Positions 9,549-18,479 of a stretch of 64,000 nucleotides of DNA are shown piece by piece. The stretch comes from Bifidobacterium miconisargentati (lineage in GTDB: Bacteria; Actinomycetota; Actinomycetes; Actinomycetales; Bifidobacteriaceae). Each line of letters starts with the position of its first letter. The stretch's first letter is position 1. The position numbers and the translations under genes were made by a program. Under the pieces are notes generated by a model that saw nothing but the letters and a program-made list of their open reading frames with translations, had not been told where the DNA came from and did not search any database. Location: assembly GCF_019331675.1 (NCBI RefSeq), contig NZ_JAHBBJ010000001.1, positions 62,001 to 126,000 of the forward strand. The letters are read 5' to 3'.

Positions 9549-10523
9549 TCACTGCTGTGCCTTGGCGTCCTTCTCGATGTCCTTGAGGAAGCCCTGCAGC
9601 TCCTCGGCGCTGAACTTGTCGGCGAAGACCGCGGTGCCGCCGGAGTTCTCCTGGAGGGCGTCGAGCACGTCCTTCTCGTGGAAGATGTCGATGAGCTTCT
9701 TGTAGGTCTCGTTGTTCACGTCCGCCTTGCGGGCCACCCACACGTTGATGTACGGGCGGGCCTCCTCGGATTCGGCGTTGTCCTGGTAGATGGCGTCCTT
9801 CGGGTCGAGGCCGGCGTCGGCGACGTAGTCGTTGTTGATCACGCCGGCGGCGATGGTCGGATCCTTGAGGGTGGTGGCCACCTGCTCGGCCTTCAGCGGG
9901 GTCACCTTGACCTTGCTCTTGGCCTCATCGATGTCGGCCGGGGTGGAGAAGGCGGTCCAGTCGCCCTTGAGGGTCACGAGGCCGGCGGCCTTGAGCACGC
10001 CGATGGCGCGGGCCTGGTTGGTCTCGTCGTTCGGGATGGTGACGGTGTCGCCCTGCTTGATGTCGTCGATGCTCTTGACCTTGGTGGAGTACACGCCGAG
10101 CGGGTAGATGGCGGTGCCGCCGATGGGCTGAAGGTCCTTGTTGTTGCTCACGTTGTAGTTGGCCAGGTAGAGCAGGTGCTGGAACTCGTTGAGGTCGAGC
10201 TCGCCGGAGTCAAGGGCCGGGTTCTCGGAGGTGTAGTCCTGGAAGTCGATGATGTCCACGTAGATGCCCGCGGCCTCGGCCTTCTGCTTGAACTTGACCC
10301 ATTCGGGGTTGGTGGCGCCCACGACGCCGATCTTGACCGGGTTGTCCTTGGTGCCCTTGGCGGCGGATTCGCCGGCGCCGGCGAAGGAGCGATAGCCGAA
10401 GAACGCGCCCACGGCGACGATGGCGACCACCACGATGGTGATGATGATGTTGCGGACGGTGTGGTTCACGCGCACCGGTTCGTTGTTGTTGGCCGGAGTG
10501 GCCGGCTGGGTTGCTGCGGTCAT
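9549..10523 (-). CDS. metQ: MetQ/NlpA family substrate-binding protein with a membrane anchor instead of a lipobox
   Basis: This 324-residue substrate-binding component is first in metQ-metN-metI. The family body begins near residue 64 ('PVKIGVVGATNPEWVKFKQ') and includes 'DYTSENPALDSGELDLNEFQHLLYL' and 'YPLGVYSTKVKSI', typical of NlpA/MetQ. The N-terminus is odd. About 23 polar residues precede one long hydrophobic segment (NIIITIVVVAIVAVGAFFGY), and there is no Cys in a lipobox, indeed no Cys in the N-terminal region. It is probably held by an uncleaved N-terminal helix rather than a lipid. Methionine is the likely ligand by homology. Confidence 0.92.
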   Translation of the reverse strand: MTAATQPATPANNNEPVRVNHTVRNIIITIVVVAIVAVGAFFGYRSFAGAGESAAKGTKDNPVKIGVVGATNPEWVKFKQKAEAAGIYVDIIDFQDYTSENPALDSGELDLNEFQHLLYLANYNVSNNKDLQPIGGTAIYPLGVYSTKVKSIDDIKQGDTVTIPNDETNQARAIGVLKAAGLVTLKGDWTAFSTPADIDEAKSKVKVTPLKAEQVATTLKDPTIAAGVINNDYVADAGLDPKDAIYQDNAESEEARPYINVWVARKADVNNETYKKLIDIFHEKDVLDALQENSGGTAVFADKFSAEELQGFLKDIEKDAKAQQ

Positions 10524-10929
10524 TGGTTTCCTCTCTCTGTTGGTTCGGTTTGGCCCTGTGCGGGCCGGGCCGGTTCTCTTCCGTACGGCCCTTCGCGTTG
10601 TTGACGGTCTTAACCATAGCGTCCCGGCAACCGGGAAATGGCGGAAAATGGCCGATTGCCGTATAGGTGTTGCTTATGACGGGTGTATAAGCGGCCGGAA
10701 TCACACGGTTTGATAGCCCGCTATAAGACCGGTTCGAGACGGGTTCGCGGCGTACTTGAGCCGGGAATGACCATTATGCGGACTTCATCACGGCTTCGAC
10801 CGGCCCACAGGCTCGGCATTCGCGCTTGGATCGGCGCAGCACGGACACATCCGTTCTCGCGGTCACGTCCGCCCGGTATGGACACGTCCATTCACACAGT
10901 CGCGTCCGCCCAACACGGACAATGAAGAC
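10524..10929. other. Divergent intergenic region metQ / HAD phosphatase
   Basis: This is 406 bases without a gene. It contains an inverted repeat GCTTAT...ATAAGC (10672-10692), which could be part of the metQ promoter or operator. It also has two degenerate ~35-base direct repeats (about 10842-10875 and 10880-10912) sharing GGACACRTCC and GTCCGCCC. No methionine riboswitch could be recognised. Confidence 0.4.
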
Positions 10930-11799
10930 ATGAACAACATCATCGACGACGATTCCTTCCTCTCCCCCGCCCGCGACTCCGGCGTTCCCTCCACCGCCCG
11001 CGGAAACGACATCAGGGCCGTGTTCTTCGACATCGACGGCACGCTCACCAGCTTCGCCACGCACAAGGTGCCCGATTCCGCCGTGGACGCGATCCACCGT
11101 CTGCAGGCCAAGGGCGTCAAGGTGCTCATCTGCACGGGTCGCGCGCCCTCGCAGATGGGCGTGGTGCTGGACACCATGCCGGTAACGTTCGACGGCATCG
11201 TGGCGTTCAACGGCCAGTACTGCTTCGACGACACCGGATTCTTCGCCTCGCAGGCCATTGACCCGGACGACATCGAGACGATTCTCGGCTGGCTGGACAG
11301 GCACCCGGACGTGGTGTCCAACTTCGGCGAGAGGGACTACGTGTACTTCAACCACACCAACGAGGCGCTGCAAGCCACATGGGCCCAACTCGGCAAGACC
11401 GCGCCCACACGGTATTTCGACGATCCGCACGAGCGTACGGCCTCGCACGAGACCTTCCAGATCAGCCCGTTCATCGGCCCGGACGAGGAAGCCGAGCTGG
11501 TCTTCCTGTGCCGCAACGTGCGCGGCGTGCGCTGGCATCCGGACTTCACCGACCTCATTCCGGCCGACGGCGGCAAGCCACGCGGCATCCAGCGGTTCAT
11601 GGCCCATTACGGCATCACACGCGAGCAGACGATGGCGTTCGGCGATGGCGGCAACGACACGGCCATGCTCGCCTACGCCGGTATCGGCGTCGCGATGGGC
11701 AACGCCACCGACGAGCCGAAGGCCGCCGCGGATTACGTGACCGACGACGTGGATCATGACGGCGTGCTCAACGCCCTGCTGCACTTCGGCGTGCTGTGA
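10930..11799 (+). CDS. HAD superfamily hydrolase, Cof type
   Basis: This 289-residue phosphatase of the Cof/HAD-IIB group has motif I 'VFFDIDGTLTS' (two Asp), motif II 'LICTGRAPSQ' and motif IV 'AFGDGGNDTAMLAYAGIGVAMGNA'. Such enzymes act on sugar phosphates or phosphorylated cofactors. The exact substrate cannot be read from sequence. The first 24 residues before the HAD core are polar and possibly disordered. It is monocistronic, facing the tRNA-Ala cluster. Confidence 0.9.
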   Translation: MNNIIDDDSFLSPARDSGVPSTARGNDIRAVFFDIDGTLTSFATHKVPDSAVDAIHRLQAKGVKVLICTGRAPSQMGVVLDTMPVTFDGIVAFNGQYCFDDTGFFASQAIDPDDIETILGWLDRHPDVVSNFGERDYVYFNHTNEALQATWAQLGKTAPTRYFDDPHERTASHETFQISPFIGPDEEAELVFLCRNVRGVRWHPDFTDLIPADGGKPRGIQRFMAHYGITREQTMAFGDGGNDTAMLAYAGIGVAMGNATDEPKAAADYVTDDVDHDGVLNALLHFGVL

Positions 11800-11853
11800 G
11801 TCCCGGCCGGCCCCTGCCGGCGCGTCCGGCCGGGCTGCCCGGCGGAAACGCAA

Positions 11854-11880
11854 AAGGCCGGCGCGCAATGCACCGGCCTT
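11854..11880 (-). terminator. Terminator of the tRNA-Ala cluster
   Basis: AAGGCCGG / CCGGCCTT stem with an 11-base loop. On the minus strand it is followed by TTTTGCG, so it ends the tRNA transcript and may also serve the convergent HAD gene. Confidence 0.7.
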
Positions 11881-11885
11881 GTCTG

Positions 11886-11958
11886 TGGAGCTAAGGGGAT
11901 TCGAACCCCTGACCCTCTCCATGCCATGGAGATGCGCTACCAGCTGCGCTATAGCCCC
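11886..11958 (-). tRNA. tRNA-Ala(GGC), copy 3 of the array
   Basis: A complete 73-base cloverleaf with anticodon loop ATGGCAT (anticodon GGC). The acceptor is GGGGCTA/TAGCTCC with one G-T pair. It differs from the other two copies by a compensated pair in the T-stem (A-T instead of G-C). CCA is not encoded. Confidence 0.96.
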
Positions 11959-12027
11959 AAACGGGTTTTGACTCACTCACATGAATCAACGGGAAACCAT
12001 CAACACTGGCCGCTGACGGCTTCTTCG

Positions 12028-12100
12028 TGGAGCTAGGGGGATTCGAACCCCCGACCCTCTCCATGCCATGGAGATGCGCTACCAGCTGCGCTATAGCCCC
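12028..12100 (-). tRNA. tRNA-Ala(GGC), copy 2 of the array
   Basis: 73 bases, identical in the body to copy 1, anticodon GGC, no encoded CCA. Confidence 0.96.
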
Positions 12101-12169
12101 AAACGGGTTTTGACTCACTCACATGAATCAACGGGAAACCATCAACACCGGCCGCTGACGGCTTCTTCG

Positions 12170-12242
12170 TGGAGCTAGGGGGATTCGAACCCCCGACCCT
12201 CTCCATGCCATGGAGATGCGCTACCAGCTGCGCTATAGCCCC
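12170..12242 (-). tRNA. tRNA-Ala(GGC), copy 1 of the array
   Basis: 73 bases, first transcribed copy, anticodon GGC, no encoded CCA. Confidence 0.96.
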
Positions 12243-12278
12243 GTTTTTCATTTGTGCGGTCCGTTTTGAACCTCGTAT

Positions 12279-12307
12279 ACATTACGACGAGTTTGCAAAT
12301 AAGGCAA
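12279..12307 (-). promoter_or_regulatory. Promoter of the tRNA-Ala cluster
   Basis: On the minus strand TTGCCT and TAATGT are separated by 17 bases, about 37 bases upstream of the first tRNA. This fits a housekeeping promoter. Confidence 0.5.
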
Positions 12308-12465
12308 CATTCGGCGTGTCGCAGTGTTGAATTCACGTGGATTTCGCCCGGAATTCCAACGATTTTGGCACATTATTCAGTTATGTTGCCCGAAAGATCG
12401 AATGAGCCGGAATCGGCATACCCCATGAGGGAAACCAATTCCGGCCCATTCCGACTCATTCCGGT

Positions 12466-13167
12466 TCAGCGTTCGCGTTCCCATTCATCGGTGTCCGCGA
12501 TGGCCGGGCCGTGGTTGTATTCCAGCAGGCGCCAACGCACCGACCCGTCCGGCAGGTCCATCGGCACCAGCCGCACCCAATGGGCGTTGCGCATGGAGAC
12601 CACGGACGCGAACGAGGGATCCACCTGGCTCAACCCCAGCAGCGTCTGCAGGGTCTGGGCGATCCATGCACCGTGCGAGAACACGAACAGGTCCGTATTC
12701 TCCCCGGCCCGCGCGGACCAGTCCTCAAGGGCCGCCACGCCACGCGCGCCCACATGTTCCTTGGGCTCGGCACCGTATTTGAGTTCGCCGCCGCGGTGTT
12801 CCATCCAGGAGCGGAAGTCCTCGGGGTACCGTTCGGCCAGTTCGGACACGGCGTGACCGTCCCAATCGCCGAAGCTGCGTTCGCGCACACGTTCGTCGTC
12901 GTGCACCTCGGCGCCGCCCAGCACGTCCGCGAAGGCCTGCGCGGTGGCGTGCGCACGGGAAAGGTCGGAACATACGATGATGCGGTCGCTCGTCTCCGGC
13001 CTGCGGTCCACGTAGAGGTCCTTCAGCGCGGCGGCGGTCTGACGCACCTGCCACCGGCCGACGGCGTCGAGCGGGATATCCACCTGCCCCTGCAGTTTGT
13101 GGGCCGCGTTGTAGGACGTGCGGCCGTGGCGGATCAGGAAGATGGAGCGGACATGACGGGTAGCCAT
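12466..13167 (-). CDS. Histidine phosphatase family protein
   Basis: This 233-residue phosphoglycerate mutase-like phosphatase has the phospho-His motif 'FLIRHGRTSYN' near residue 12, the second catalytic His in 'LFVFSHGAWI', and 'RERSFGDWDG'. The reading frame is open further upstream, but the ATG at 13167 (MATRHVRS) sits 19 bases after the rsfS stop with AAAGG before it. This third gene of the glmU-rsfS-phosphatase operon matches the order seen in many actinobacteria, where this gene follows rsfS. The substrate is unknown. Confidence 0.9.
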   Translation of the reverse strand: MATRHVRSIFLIRHGRTSYNAAHKLQGQVDIPLDAVGRWQVRQTAAALKDLYVDRRPETSDRIIVCSDLSRAHATAQAFADVLGGAEVHDDERVRERSFGDWDGHAVSELAERYPEDFRSWMEHRGGELKYGAEPKEHVGARGVAALEDWSARAGENTDLFVFSHGAWIAQTLQTLLGLSQVDPSFASVVSMRNAHWVRLVPMDLPDGSVRWRLLEYNHGPAIADTDEWERER

Positions 13168-13186
13168 GGGATTCGTACCTTTCGCG

Positions 13187-13582
13187 TCAGTCGACCGGCA
13201 CCGCGGCCGTTTCGGGGTGCGCCAGCTGCAGGTCGATGGTCTCGCAATCCTTCCACAGGCGTTCCAGTCCATAGAATTCGCGGGATTCCTCATGCATGAC
13301 GTGGATCACGAAGTCGCCGTAGTCAAGCAGCACCCACTGGCCTTCGGTCAGGCCTTCGCGGGAGCGGGGCTGGCGGCCGTCGCACTTGAGGTAGAGGTCC
13401 TTTTCGATCTCCTCGGCCACGGCCAGCACCTGGCGTTCGTTGGAGGCGCCGGCGATCATCATGATGTCGGTGATGCCGAGCAGGTCGGCCACGTCGAAGG
13501 CCACGATGTCCGTGGCTTTGATGCGGTCGGCGGCCTCGGCGGCCAGGCGGACGGCGTTGATGGAGTCCTGTAGTGCCGGCAT
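13187..13582 (-). CDS. rsfS: Ribosome silencing factor RsfS/RsfA
   Basis: This 131-residue protein binds ribosomal protein L14 (uL14) and blocks joining of the 30S and 50S subunits when nutrients are low. The family text 'ATDIVAFDVADLLGITDIMMIAGASNERQ' (described here in part) and 'WVLLDYGDFVIHVMHEE' is clear. The start ATG lies 2 bases after the glmU stop (TGATCATG), so it is translationally coupled. The full length matches the family. Confidence 0.95.
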   Translation of the reverse strand: MPALQDSINAVRLAAEAADRIKATDIVAFDVADLLGITDIMMIAGASNERQVLAVAEEIEKDLYLKCDGRQPRSREGLTEGQWVLLDYGDFVIHVMHEESREFYGLERLWKDCETIDLQLAHPETAAVPVD

Positions 13583-13584
13583 GA

Positions 13585-14967
13585 TCAGCGCTCCCAGGCG
13601 GGCTTCCAGCCCTCGACGTTGTGCTGCGTGTTCTCGGAGTAGACCATCGTGTCGTCGGGCACGGCGTGGCGCACCACGGAGCCGGCACCGGTGGTGACGT
13701 TGTCGCCCACCTCGACCGGGGCCACGAACAGGTTGCCGGCGCCCACATGGCAGCCGGAGCCGATCACGGTGCGGTTCTTGTGCACGCCGTCGTAGTTGGC
13801 GGTGATGGTGCCGCCGCCGATGTTGGTGTGGTCGCCGAGCTGGGCGTCGCCCACGTAGCTCAGGTGCGGCACCTTGGTGCCGTTGCCGATGTGCGCCTTC
13901 TTCATCTCCACGAACGCACCGGCCTTGGCGTCCTCGCCGAACTCGTTGCCGGGGCGCAGGTAGGTCCACGGGCCGATGTTCGTGCGGGCGCCGATGTGCG
14001 ATTCCTGCACACGGGAGCGTTCGACCGTCGCACCGTTGTCCACCACGGCGTCGATGAGGGTGGTGTACGGGCCCACGACGGCGTCCTCGCCGATGACCGT
14101 GCGGCCCTGAAGGAAGGAGCCGGGCAGGATGGTGGCGTCGCGGCCGATGGTGACGTCGTCCTCGATCCAGGTGGTCTCCGGGTCGAGGATGGTCACGCCC
14201 TCGCGCATCCAGTGCTCGCAGACACGGCGGTTGTAGGTGCGGGCCAGCGCGGCCAGCTGCACGCGGTCGTTCACGCCTTCCACGGTGAGCGGGTCGGGGG
14301 CGGTGAACGCGCCGACCTTGCCGGCGGAACGGGCGGTTTCCAGCGCGTCGGTCAGGTAGAACTCGCCCTGGGCATTGTTGGACTTGAGATCGGCGATGGC
14401 GCGGGCCAGCAGCTCGGCGTCGAACACGTAGACGGAGGTGTTCACCTCCTGCACGGCCAGTTCGCTGCGGTTGGCGTCCTTCTGCTCCACGATGCGCAAC
14501 ACGTTGCCTTCGCGGTCGCGGATGATGCGGCCGTAGCCGGTCGGGTCGTCGAGGATGGTGGTGAGCACGGTGGCGCCGTTGCCGGAGGCGGTGTGGAATT
14601 CCACGAGCTTGCGCAGGGTGTCGCTGTCGAGCAGCGGCATGTCGGACGCGGCGATGAGCACGGGGCCCTCGATGCCGCCGTTTTCGGCGAGCTGGGCCAT
14701 CGCGCACTGCACGGCGCGACCGGTGCCGGGGATGTCGTCCTGGTTGACGATGGTGACGTGCTCGTCGTAGGAACGGGCGGCCTCGGCCACGCGCTCGGCC
14801 TGGAAGTGCACCACCACGGCCAGCGTGGCGGGATCCAGCGCGGCCACCGAATCCATGACCCTGTTCAGGAAGGTTTTGCCTGCGAACGTGTGCAGTACCT
14901 TCGGCTTGTTGGAACGCATGCGGGTGCCCTCGCCGGCTGCGAGGACGATGGCTGCGGAGAGTGCCAT
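13585..14967 (-). CDS. glmU: Bifunctional UDP-N-acetylglucosamine pyrophosphorylase / glucosamine-1-phosphate N-acetyltransferase
   Basis: This 460-residue cytoplasmic enzyme acetylates glucosamine-1-phosphate and then uridylates it, supplying UDP-GlcNAc for peptidoglycan. The N-terminal nucleotidyltransferase motif 'LAAGEGTRMRSNKPKVLH' is complete. The C-terminal left-handed beta-helix starts near residue 250 with hexapeptide repeats and includes 'YVGDAQLGDHTNIGGGT'. It is first in an operon with rsfS and a histidine phosphatase. The tRNA-Gln gene lies just upstream with its own terminator between them. Confidence 0.97.
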   Translation of the reverse strand: MALSAAIVLAAGEGTRMRSNKPKVLHTFAGKTFLNRVMDSVAALDPATLAVVVHFQAERVAEAARSYDEHVTIVNQDDIPGTGRAVQCAMAQLAENGGIEGPVLIAASDMPLLDSDTLRKLVEFHTASGNGATVLTTILDDPTGYGRIIRDREGNVLRIVEQKDANRSELAVQEVNTSVYVFDAELLARAIADLKSNNAQGEFYLTDALETARSAGKVGAFTAPDPLTVEGVNDRVQLAALARTYNRRVCEHWMREGVTILDPETTWIEDDVTIGRDATILPGSFLQGRTVIGEDAVVGPYTTLIDAVVDNGATVERSRVQESHIGARTNIGPWTYLRPGNEFGEDAKAGAFVEMKKAHIGNGTKVPHLSYVGDAQLGDHTNIGGGTITANYDGVHKNRTVIGSGCHVGAGNLFVAPVEVGDNVTTGAGSVVRHAVPDDTMVYSENTQHNVEGWKPAWER

Positions 14968-15041
14968 AACTGACGTGTTTCCCTTCGTTCGTGAGGATTC
15001 GACGCGGCCTGTTTTCGGGCCGTGTCACTGCAGAAAACAAT

Positions 15042-15073
15042 AGACGGCCGCCCGGATGTCCGGACGACCGTCT
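15042..15073 (-). terminator. Terminator of tRNA-Gln
   Basis: On the minus strand AGACGGTCGTCCGGA and TCCGGGCGGCCGTCT pair with two mismatches across a 2-base loop and are followed by ATTGTTTTC. It lies directly after tRNA-Gln. Confidence 0.75.
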
Positions 15074-15078
15074 GACCG

Positions 15079-15149
15079 CTCCCCCACCTGGACTCGAACC
15101 AAGACAAAGGGTTCCAAAGACCCGTGTGCTGCCATTACACCATGGGGGA
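15079..15149 (-). tRNA. tRNA-Gln(TTG)
   Basis: 71-base cloverleaf. Acceptor TCCCCCA/TGGGGGA, discriminator G, anticodon loop CTTTGGA with anticodon TTG. CCA is not encoded. Confidence 0.94.
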
Positions 15150-15251
15150 ATCGTGGGCGCTTGGCCCACAAGTGTTCATTTATACCATACGATTCGGAGT
15201 CGGCGCAATCCGCCGCCCCGACACGGTCCTTCCGCGGGCGTCAGAGGGACG

Positions 15252-16274
15252 TCACGCGAAGAGGAAACCCTGACCGTGGTGTTCGGGGTAAGTGTCGAAC
15301 AGCTCGGCCACCGAACCGTCCTCGAACACGGCGCGGATGGCGCTGGCCAGCAGCGGCGCGATGGACAGGACCGTCAGGCCGTCCCAGCGCTTCTCCTCGG
15401 GGATCGGCACAGTGTCGGTGAGGACCACCTCGCGCGCGCCGCAGTTCTTGAGGCGCTCGACCGCGGGGCCGGAGAGCACGCCGTGGGTGGCGACCACGGT
15501 CACGGACTTGGCACCGGCCTCCTGCAGCACGCGGCAGGCTCCGGCGATGGTGCCGGCCGTGTCGATGAGGTCGTCCACGAGCACGCAGTCCTTGCCGACC
15601 ACGTCGCCGACCACACGGTTGGCGACGGCCTGGTTCGGGCGGGTGATGTCACGGGTCTTGTGCACGAAGGCGAGCGGGCCGCCGCCGAGGCGCTGGGCCC
15701 ACTGTTCGGCCACGCGGATGCGGCCGGCGTCCGGGGAGACGACGGCGACGTTGTCCAGATGGCCCTGGAAACGGTCGCGGATGTAGTCGACCAGCACAGG
15801 CATGGCGATGAGGTGATCCACCGGGCCGTCGAAGAAGCCCTGGGACTGGGCCGCGTGCAGGTCCACGGACATGATGCGGTCGGCGCCTGCGGTCTTGAGC
15901 AGGTCGAAGATGAGGCGGCAGGAGATGGGCTCGCGGCCGCGGTGCTTCTTGTCCTGGCGGGAATAGCCGAGCAGCGGGCACACGGCGGTGACGGAGCGGG
16001 CGGAGGCGCGCTTGAGCGCGTCGATCATGATGAGCTGCTCCATGATCGCCTTGTTGATCGGCTGGTAGTGGCTCTGGAGCACGAACACGTCGGCGCCGCG
16101 CACCGATTCGGTGTATCGCACGTACATCTCGCCGTTGGCGAAGTCGTAGGCCGTGGTCTCCAGCAGGTCGATTCCCAGCTGTTCGGCGACATCTTCGGCT
16201 AGTTTCGGATGAATCCTTCCCGTGACGAGAATCAGATTCTTATCGGGCTTCCCTTCGAGGATTGCGCTCACCAT
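15252..16274 (-). CDS. prs: Ribose-phosphate pyrophosphokinase
   Basis: This 340-residue enzyme makes PRPP from ribose-5-phosphate and ATP for nucleotide, His, Trp and NAD synthesis. Visible family motifs are 'MSVDLHAAQSQGFFDGPVDHL' (in part), the flexible-loop region 'SPDAGRIRVAEQWAQ' and the PRPP-binding 'VLVDDLIDTAGTIAGA'. Start choice is uncertain. The frame has TTG (16283), ATG (16274) and GTG (16271), and GGGAG stands 2 bases before the ATG but 5 before the GTG. Length fits the class I enzyme. It is monocistronic. Confidence 0.95.
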   Translation of the reverse strand: MVSAILEGKPDKNLILVTGRIHPKLAEDVAEQLGIDLLETTAYDFANGEMYVRYTESVRGADVFVLQSHYQPINKAIMEQLIMIDALKRASARSVTAVCPLLGYSRQDKKHRGREPISCRLIFDLLKTAGADRIMSVDLHAAQSQGFFDGPVDHLIAMPVLVDYIRDRFQGHLDNVAVVSPDAGRIRVAEQWAQRLGGGPLAFVHKTRDITRPNQAVANRVVGDVVGKDCVLVDDLIDTAGTIAGACRVLQEAGAKSVTVVATHGVLSGPAVERLKNCGAREVVLTDTVPIPEEKRWDGLTVLSIAPLLASAIRAVFEDGSVAELFDTYPEHHGQGFLFA

Positions 16275-16385
16275 TACTCCCAACGTGTGGTCTCGTTAGT
16301 GCAGTTCTTCAGTCTAGCTGTTCTTGAAGACCATGGGGGTATCGCTGCGTTGCCCGCCGCGTCCGGCACGGGTCGGCGGAGGATA

Positions 16386-18353
16386 TCAGCGGCTCTCGCC
16401 GGTCCAGCGCTTCAGGGTCTGCTTGACGGCCTGGGCGTAGATGTCGCTGCCTATGCTCGGGTGGATGCCGTCCGAGCCGAGCACCTGCGGGTTGGCGTTC
16501 GCGGCGTCGTCCCAGTCCACCAGCACCACGTTATCCGGGTGCGCGGCGGCGTAGTCGGCAAGCACCTGGTTGGTGGGCGGAATCCATGTGCGGTCGCCGT
16601 GCGCGTTGACCAGCACGAGCACGCGGTCCGGGCCGATCAGGTCATGGATCTGGTCCAGCTGGTCGGCGGTGATGGCGGAGTTGGTGCCCAGACCCACCAG
16701 CACCCACTGGCGCAGCGTTCCGGCGGCCAGGTCGTTCTGGATCAGTTCGGGGGCCACCATGATGGAGCGGGAGACCTCGGCGTCGGTCTGGATGCCGGGG
16801 AACACGCTGGACAGGCCATCAGAGGAGGCCAGCATCACCGAGTCACCAATGGCGGTGATCTCATCGCCCGTGGGCATGGCGAACTTGGGCTTGGGCGGCT
16901 GCGGCACGTGATGGCGGATCAGCACGTGCTCCTTCTTCTGGGTCGCCTCCAGCTGGCGCGCCTGCTCCTCCAATTGCATCTGCATGGCGGTCTTGGCAGG
17001 CGCGTTTGCCACGCCCTGGGCCGCTCCGAACACCGAGGCGACCAGCAGCACATCCACGATGACCGCGCGGATGATGTGCGCGGCGCCGGGCTTGCGGAGC
17101 GGCAGGATGACAAACAGCGCGGAACGGGACGCGGCGGGCTTCTCGACCATGAGCCACGAAATCGTCACGGCCACCGCAGTGAGCACGGCCGCCATGGCCA
17201 GCGGCCAGGGGCCGGGCACGGGGAACAGTTTCGGCGCCAGCGCGCGGGCGAGCAGCCACAGCGGCCAGTGCCACAGATAGATGCCGTAGGAGTAGGTGCC
17301 GAGCGCCTTGAGCGGAAGGAAGACCATGAGATCCTGCATCCAGGAGTCCTGGCAGATCGTGCCGGCGATGAGCAGTACGGACAGCAGGCTGGAGATGATG
17401 ATGCCGCCGCGGAAGGCGAAGTCGTCCTGCTTGCCGATCACGGCCATGGTCACCAGGGCGATGAGGCTCAGGAAGGCGAGGACCGGCGCGACGGCACGCC
17501 AGACGCGCACACGCAACGGTTCGGGCACATGTAGCGTGTCCGGCTGCTGGGTGACGTCGTCCGGCAGCGGCACGGATACGGGCATGGGCACCGGCGGAAC
17601 CGGAACCGCTCCCCCATCGGGTCGGGCGGACCGGACCGAACGGGGCACGGGCTTGGGACGGGGGTGGTTGCGTTCGGACGCGGTGACCCACCAGGCCAGG
17701 GCCAGACCGAGCATCAGGCCGAGGCCGTGGGTGTCGGTGCCGAAGTAGACGCGGGTGGGGTCGCCGCCGGGACGGTATAGGGCCCACATGCCGTAGCCGC
17801 TGCCGGCCGCCAGGGCCAGCGGGATGAGTGCGGCGAGATGGCTGCGGCGGATCTTCCACATGACCCATGCGAGCAGGGGCACCACCACGTAGAACTGCAT
17901 GAGCACGCCGATGAACCATAGGTGGCGGAACACCTGAGGGTTCATCTGATCGAAGTAGCTTTGGCCCCCTGCGATGGCGTACCAGTTATAGCAGCCGAGC
18001 AGCACGGTGATGATCTGGTCCCGCACGCCGACCAGAAGGTCATGGTCGAACAGCCATCCGGCCGAGACGATGACCGGGATGAGCAGGAACAACGCCGGAT
18101 AGAGGCGCACGGCGCGTTTGGGGATGTACCGGGCGAGGTTCAGCGAGCCGCTGCGGGCCAGCGAACGGAACAGGCTCACGCCGATGAGGAATCCGGAGAC
18201 GGTGAAGAACACGTCCACGCCGTAGAATCCGCCCGGCAACGCCTGCTGCATGCAGTGATACAGCACGATGGCGATGAGCGCCAGTCCCTTGATACCATCC
18301 AGTCCTATGTAATGCCCGCCGAACTGTCTGCGCGCCGTTGTTGCCACTGTCAC
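16386..18353 (-). CDS. Acyltransferase 3 / SGNH two-domain membrane protein (OatA-like)
   Basis: This protein has about 655 residues. The N-terminal acyltransferase-3 domain (about 15-410) has around ten membrane segments and begins 'GLDGIKGLALIAIVLYH', with the catalytic-type His. After a coiled, Q/E-rich linker (about 465-490) comes an extracytoplasmic SGNH domain with GDSV (near 500), 'LVGLGTNSA' and DGIHP (near 630). This architecture matches OatA-type peptidoglycan or surface-glycan O-acetyltransferases. The start is taken as a GTG (MTVATTARR) after AAGAGAAG; upstream frame to 18455 looks non-coding. It is a lone gene, and the acceptor polymer is not known. Confidence 0.88.
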   Translation of the reverse strand: MTVATTARRQFGGHYIGLDGIKGLALIAIVLYHCMQQALPGGFYGVDVFFTVSGFLIGVSLFRSLARSGSLNLARYIPKRAVRLYPALFLLIPVIVSAGWLFDHDLLVGVRDQIITVLLGCYNWYAIAGGQSYFDQMNPQVFRHLWFIGVLMQFYVVVPLLAWVMWKIRRSHLAALIPLALAAGSGYGMWALYRPGGDPTRVYFGTDTHGLGLMLGLALAWWVTASERNHPRPKPVPRSVRSARPDGGAVPVPPVPMPVSVPLPDDVTQQPDTLHVPEPLRVRVWRAVAPVLAFLSLIALVTMAVIGKQDDFAFRGGIIISSLLSVLLIAGTICQDSWMQDLMVFLPLKALGTYSYGIYLWHWPLWLLARALAPKLFPVPGPWPLAMAAVLTAVAVTISWLMVEKPAASRSALFVILPLRKPGAAHIIRAVIVDVLLVASVFGAAQGVANAPAKTAMQMQLEEQARQLEATQKKEHVLIRHHVPQPPKPKFAMPTGDEITAIGDSVMLASSDGLSSVFPGIQTDAEVSRSIMVAPELIQNDLAAGTLRQWVLVGLGTNSAITADQLDQIHDLIGPDRVLVLVNAHGDRTWIPPTNQVLADYAAAHPDNVVLVDWDDAANANPQVLGSDGIHPSIGSDIYAQAVKQTLKRWTGESR

Positions 18354-18425
18354 TTCTCTTGCTCTCGTACCACTCGTTTCTCGCTTGGTATTACAGCAAC
18401 AGACGGCGACACTTCGGACCAGAAA

Positions 18426-18458
18426 CCGGTGCCGTGTCCCGCGCGGGAGAGGCACCGG
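18426..18458 (-). terminator. Hairpin downstream of the DUF1846 gene
   Basis: CCGGTGCC...GGCACCGG with an inner TCCCG/CGGGA stem, 22 bases past the DUF1846 stop. It is G+C-rich and lacks a T tract. Confidence 0.45.
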
Positions 18459-18479
18459 CCGGTTGGAGCGTGGCGGGCC

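Larger units (their letters stand above)
11886..12242 (-). repeat. Tandem array of three tRNA-Ala units, 142-base period
   Basis: Three nearly identical 73-base tRNA genes are separated by two 69-base spacers (11959-12027 and 12101-12169) that differ at one base. This points to recent duplication or gene conversion. All three should be cut from one precursor. Confidence 0.9.

Noticed and set aside
10524..10929. SAM or other methionine riboswitch before metQ
   Set aside because: No conserved riboswitch core could be recognised; only short inverted and direct repeats are present.
11886..12242. CRISPR-like regular repeats
   Set aside because: The period of 142 bases and the cloverleaf content show tandem tRNA-Ala genes, not a CRISPR array.
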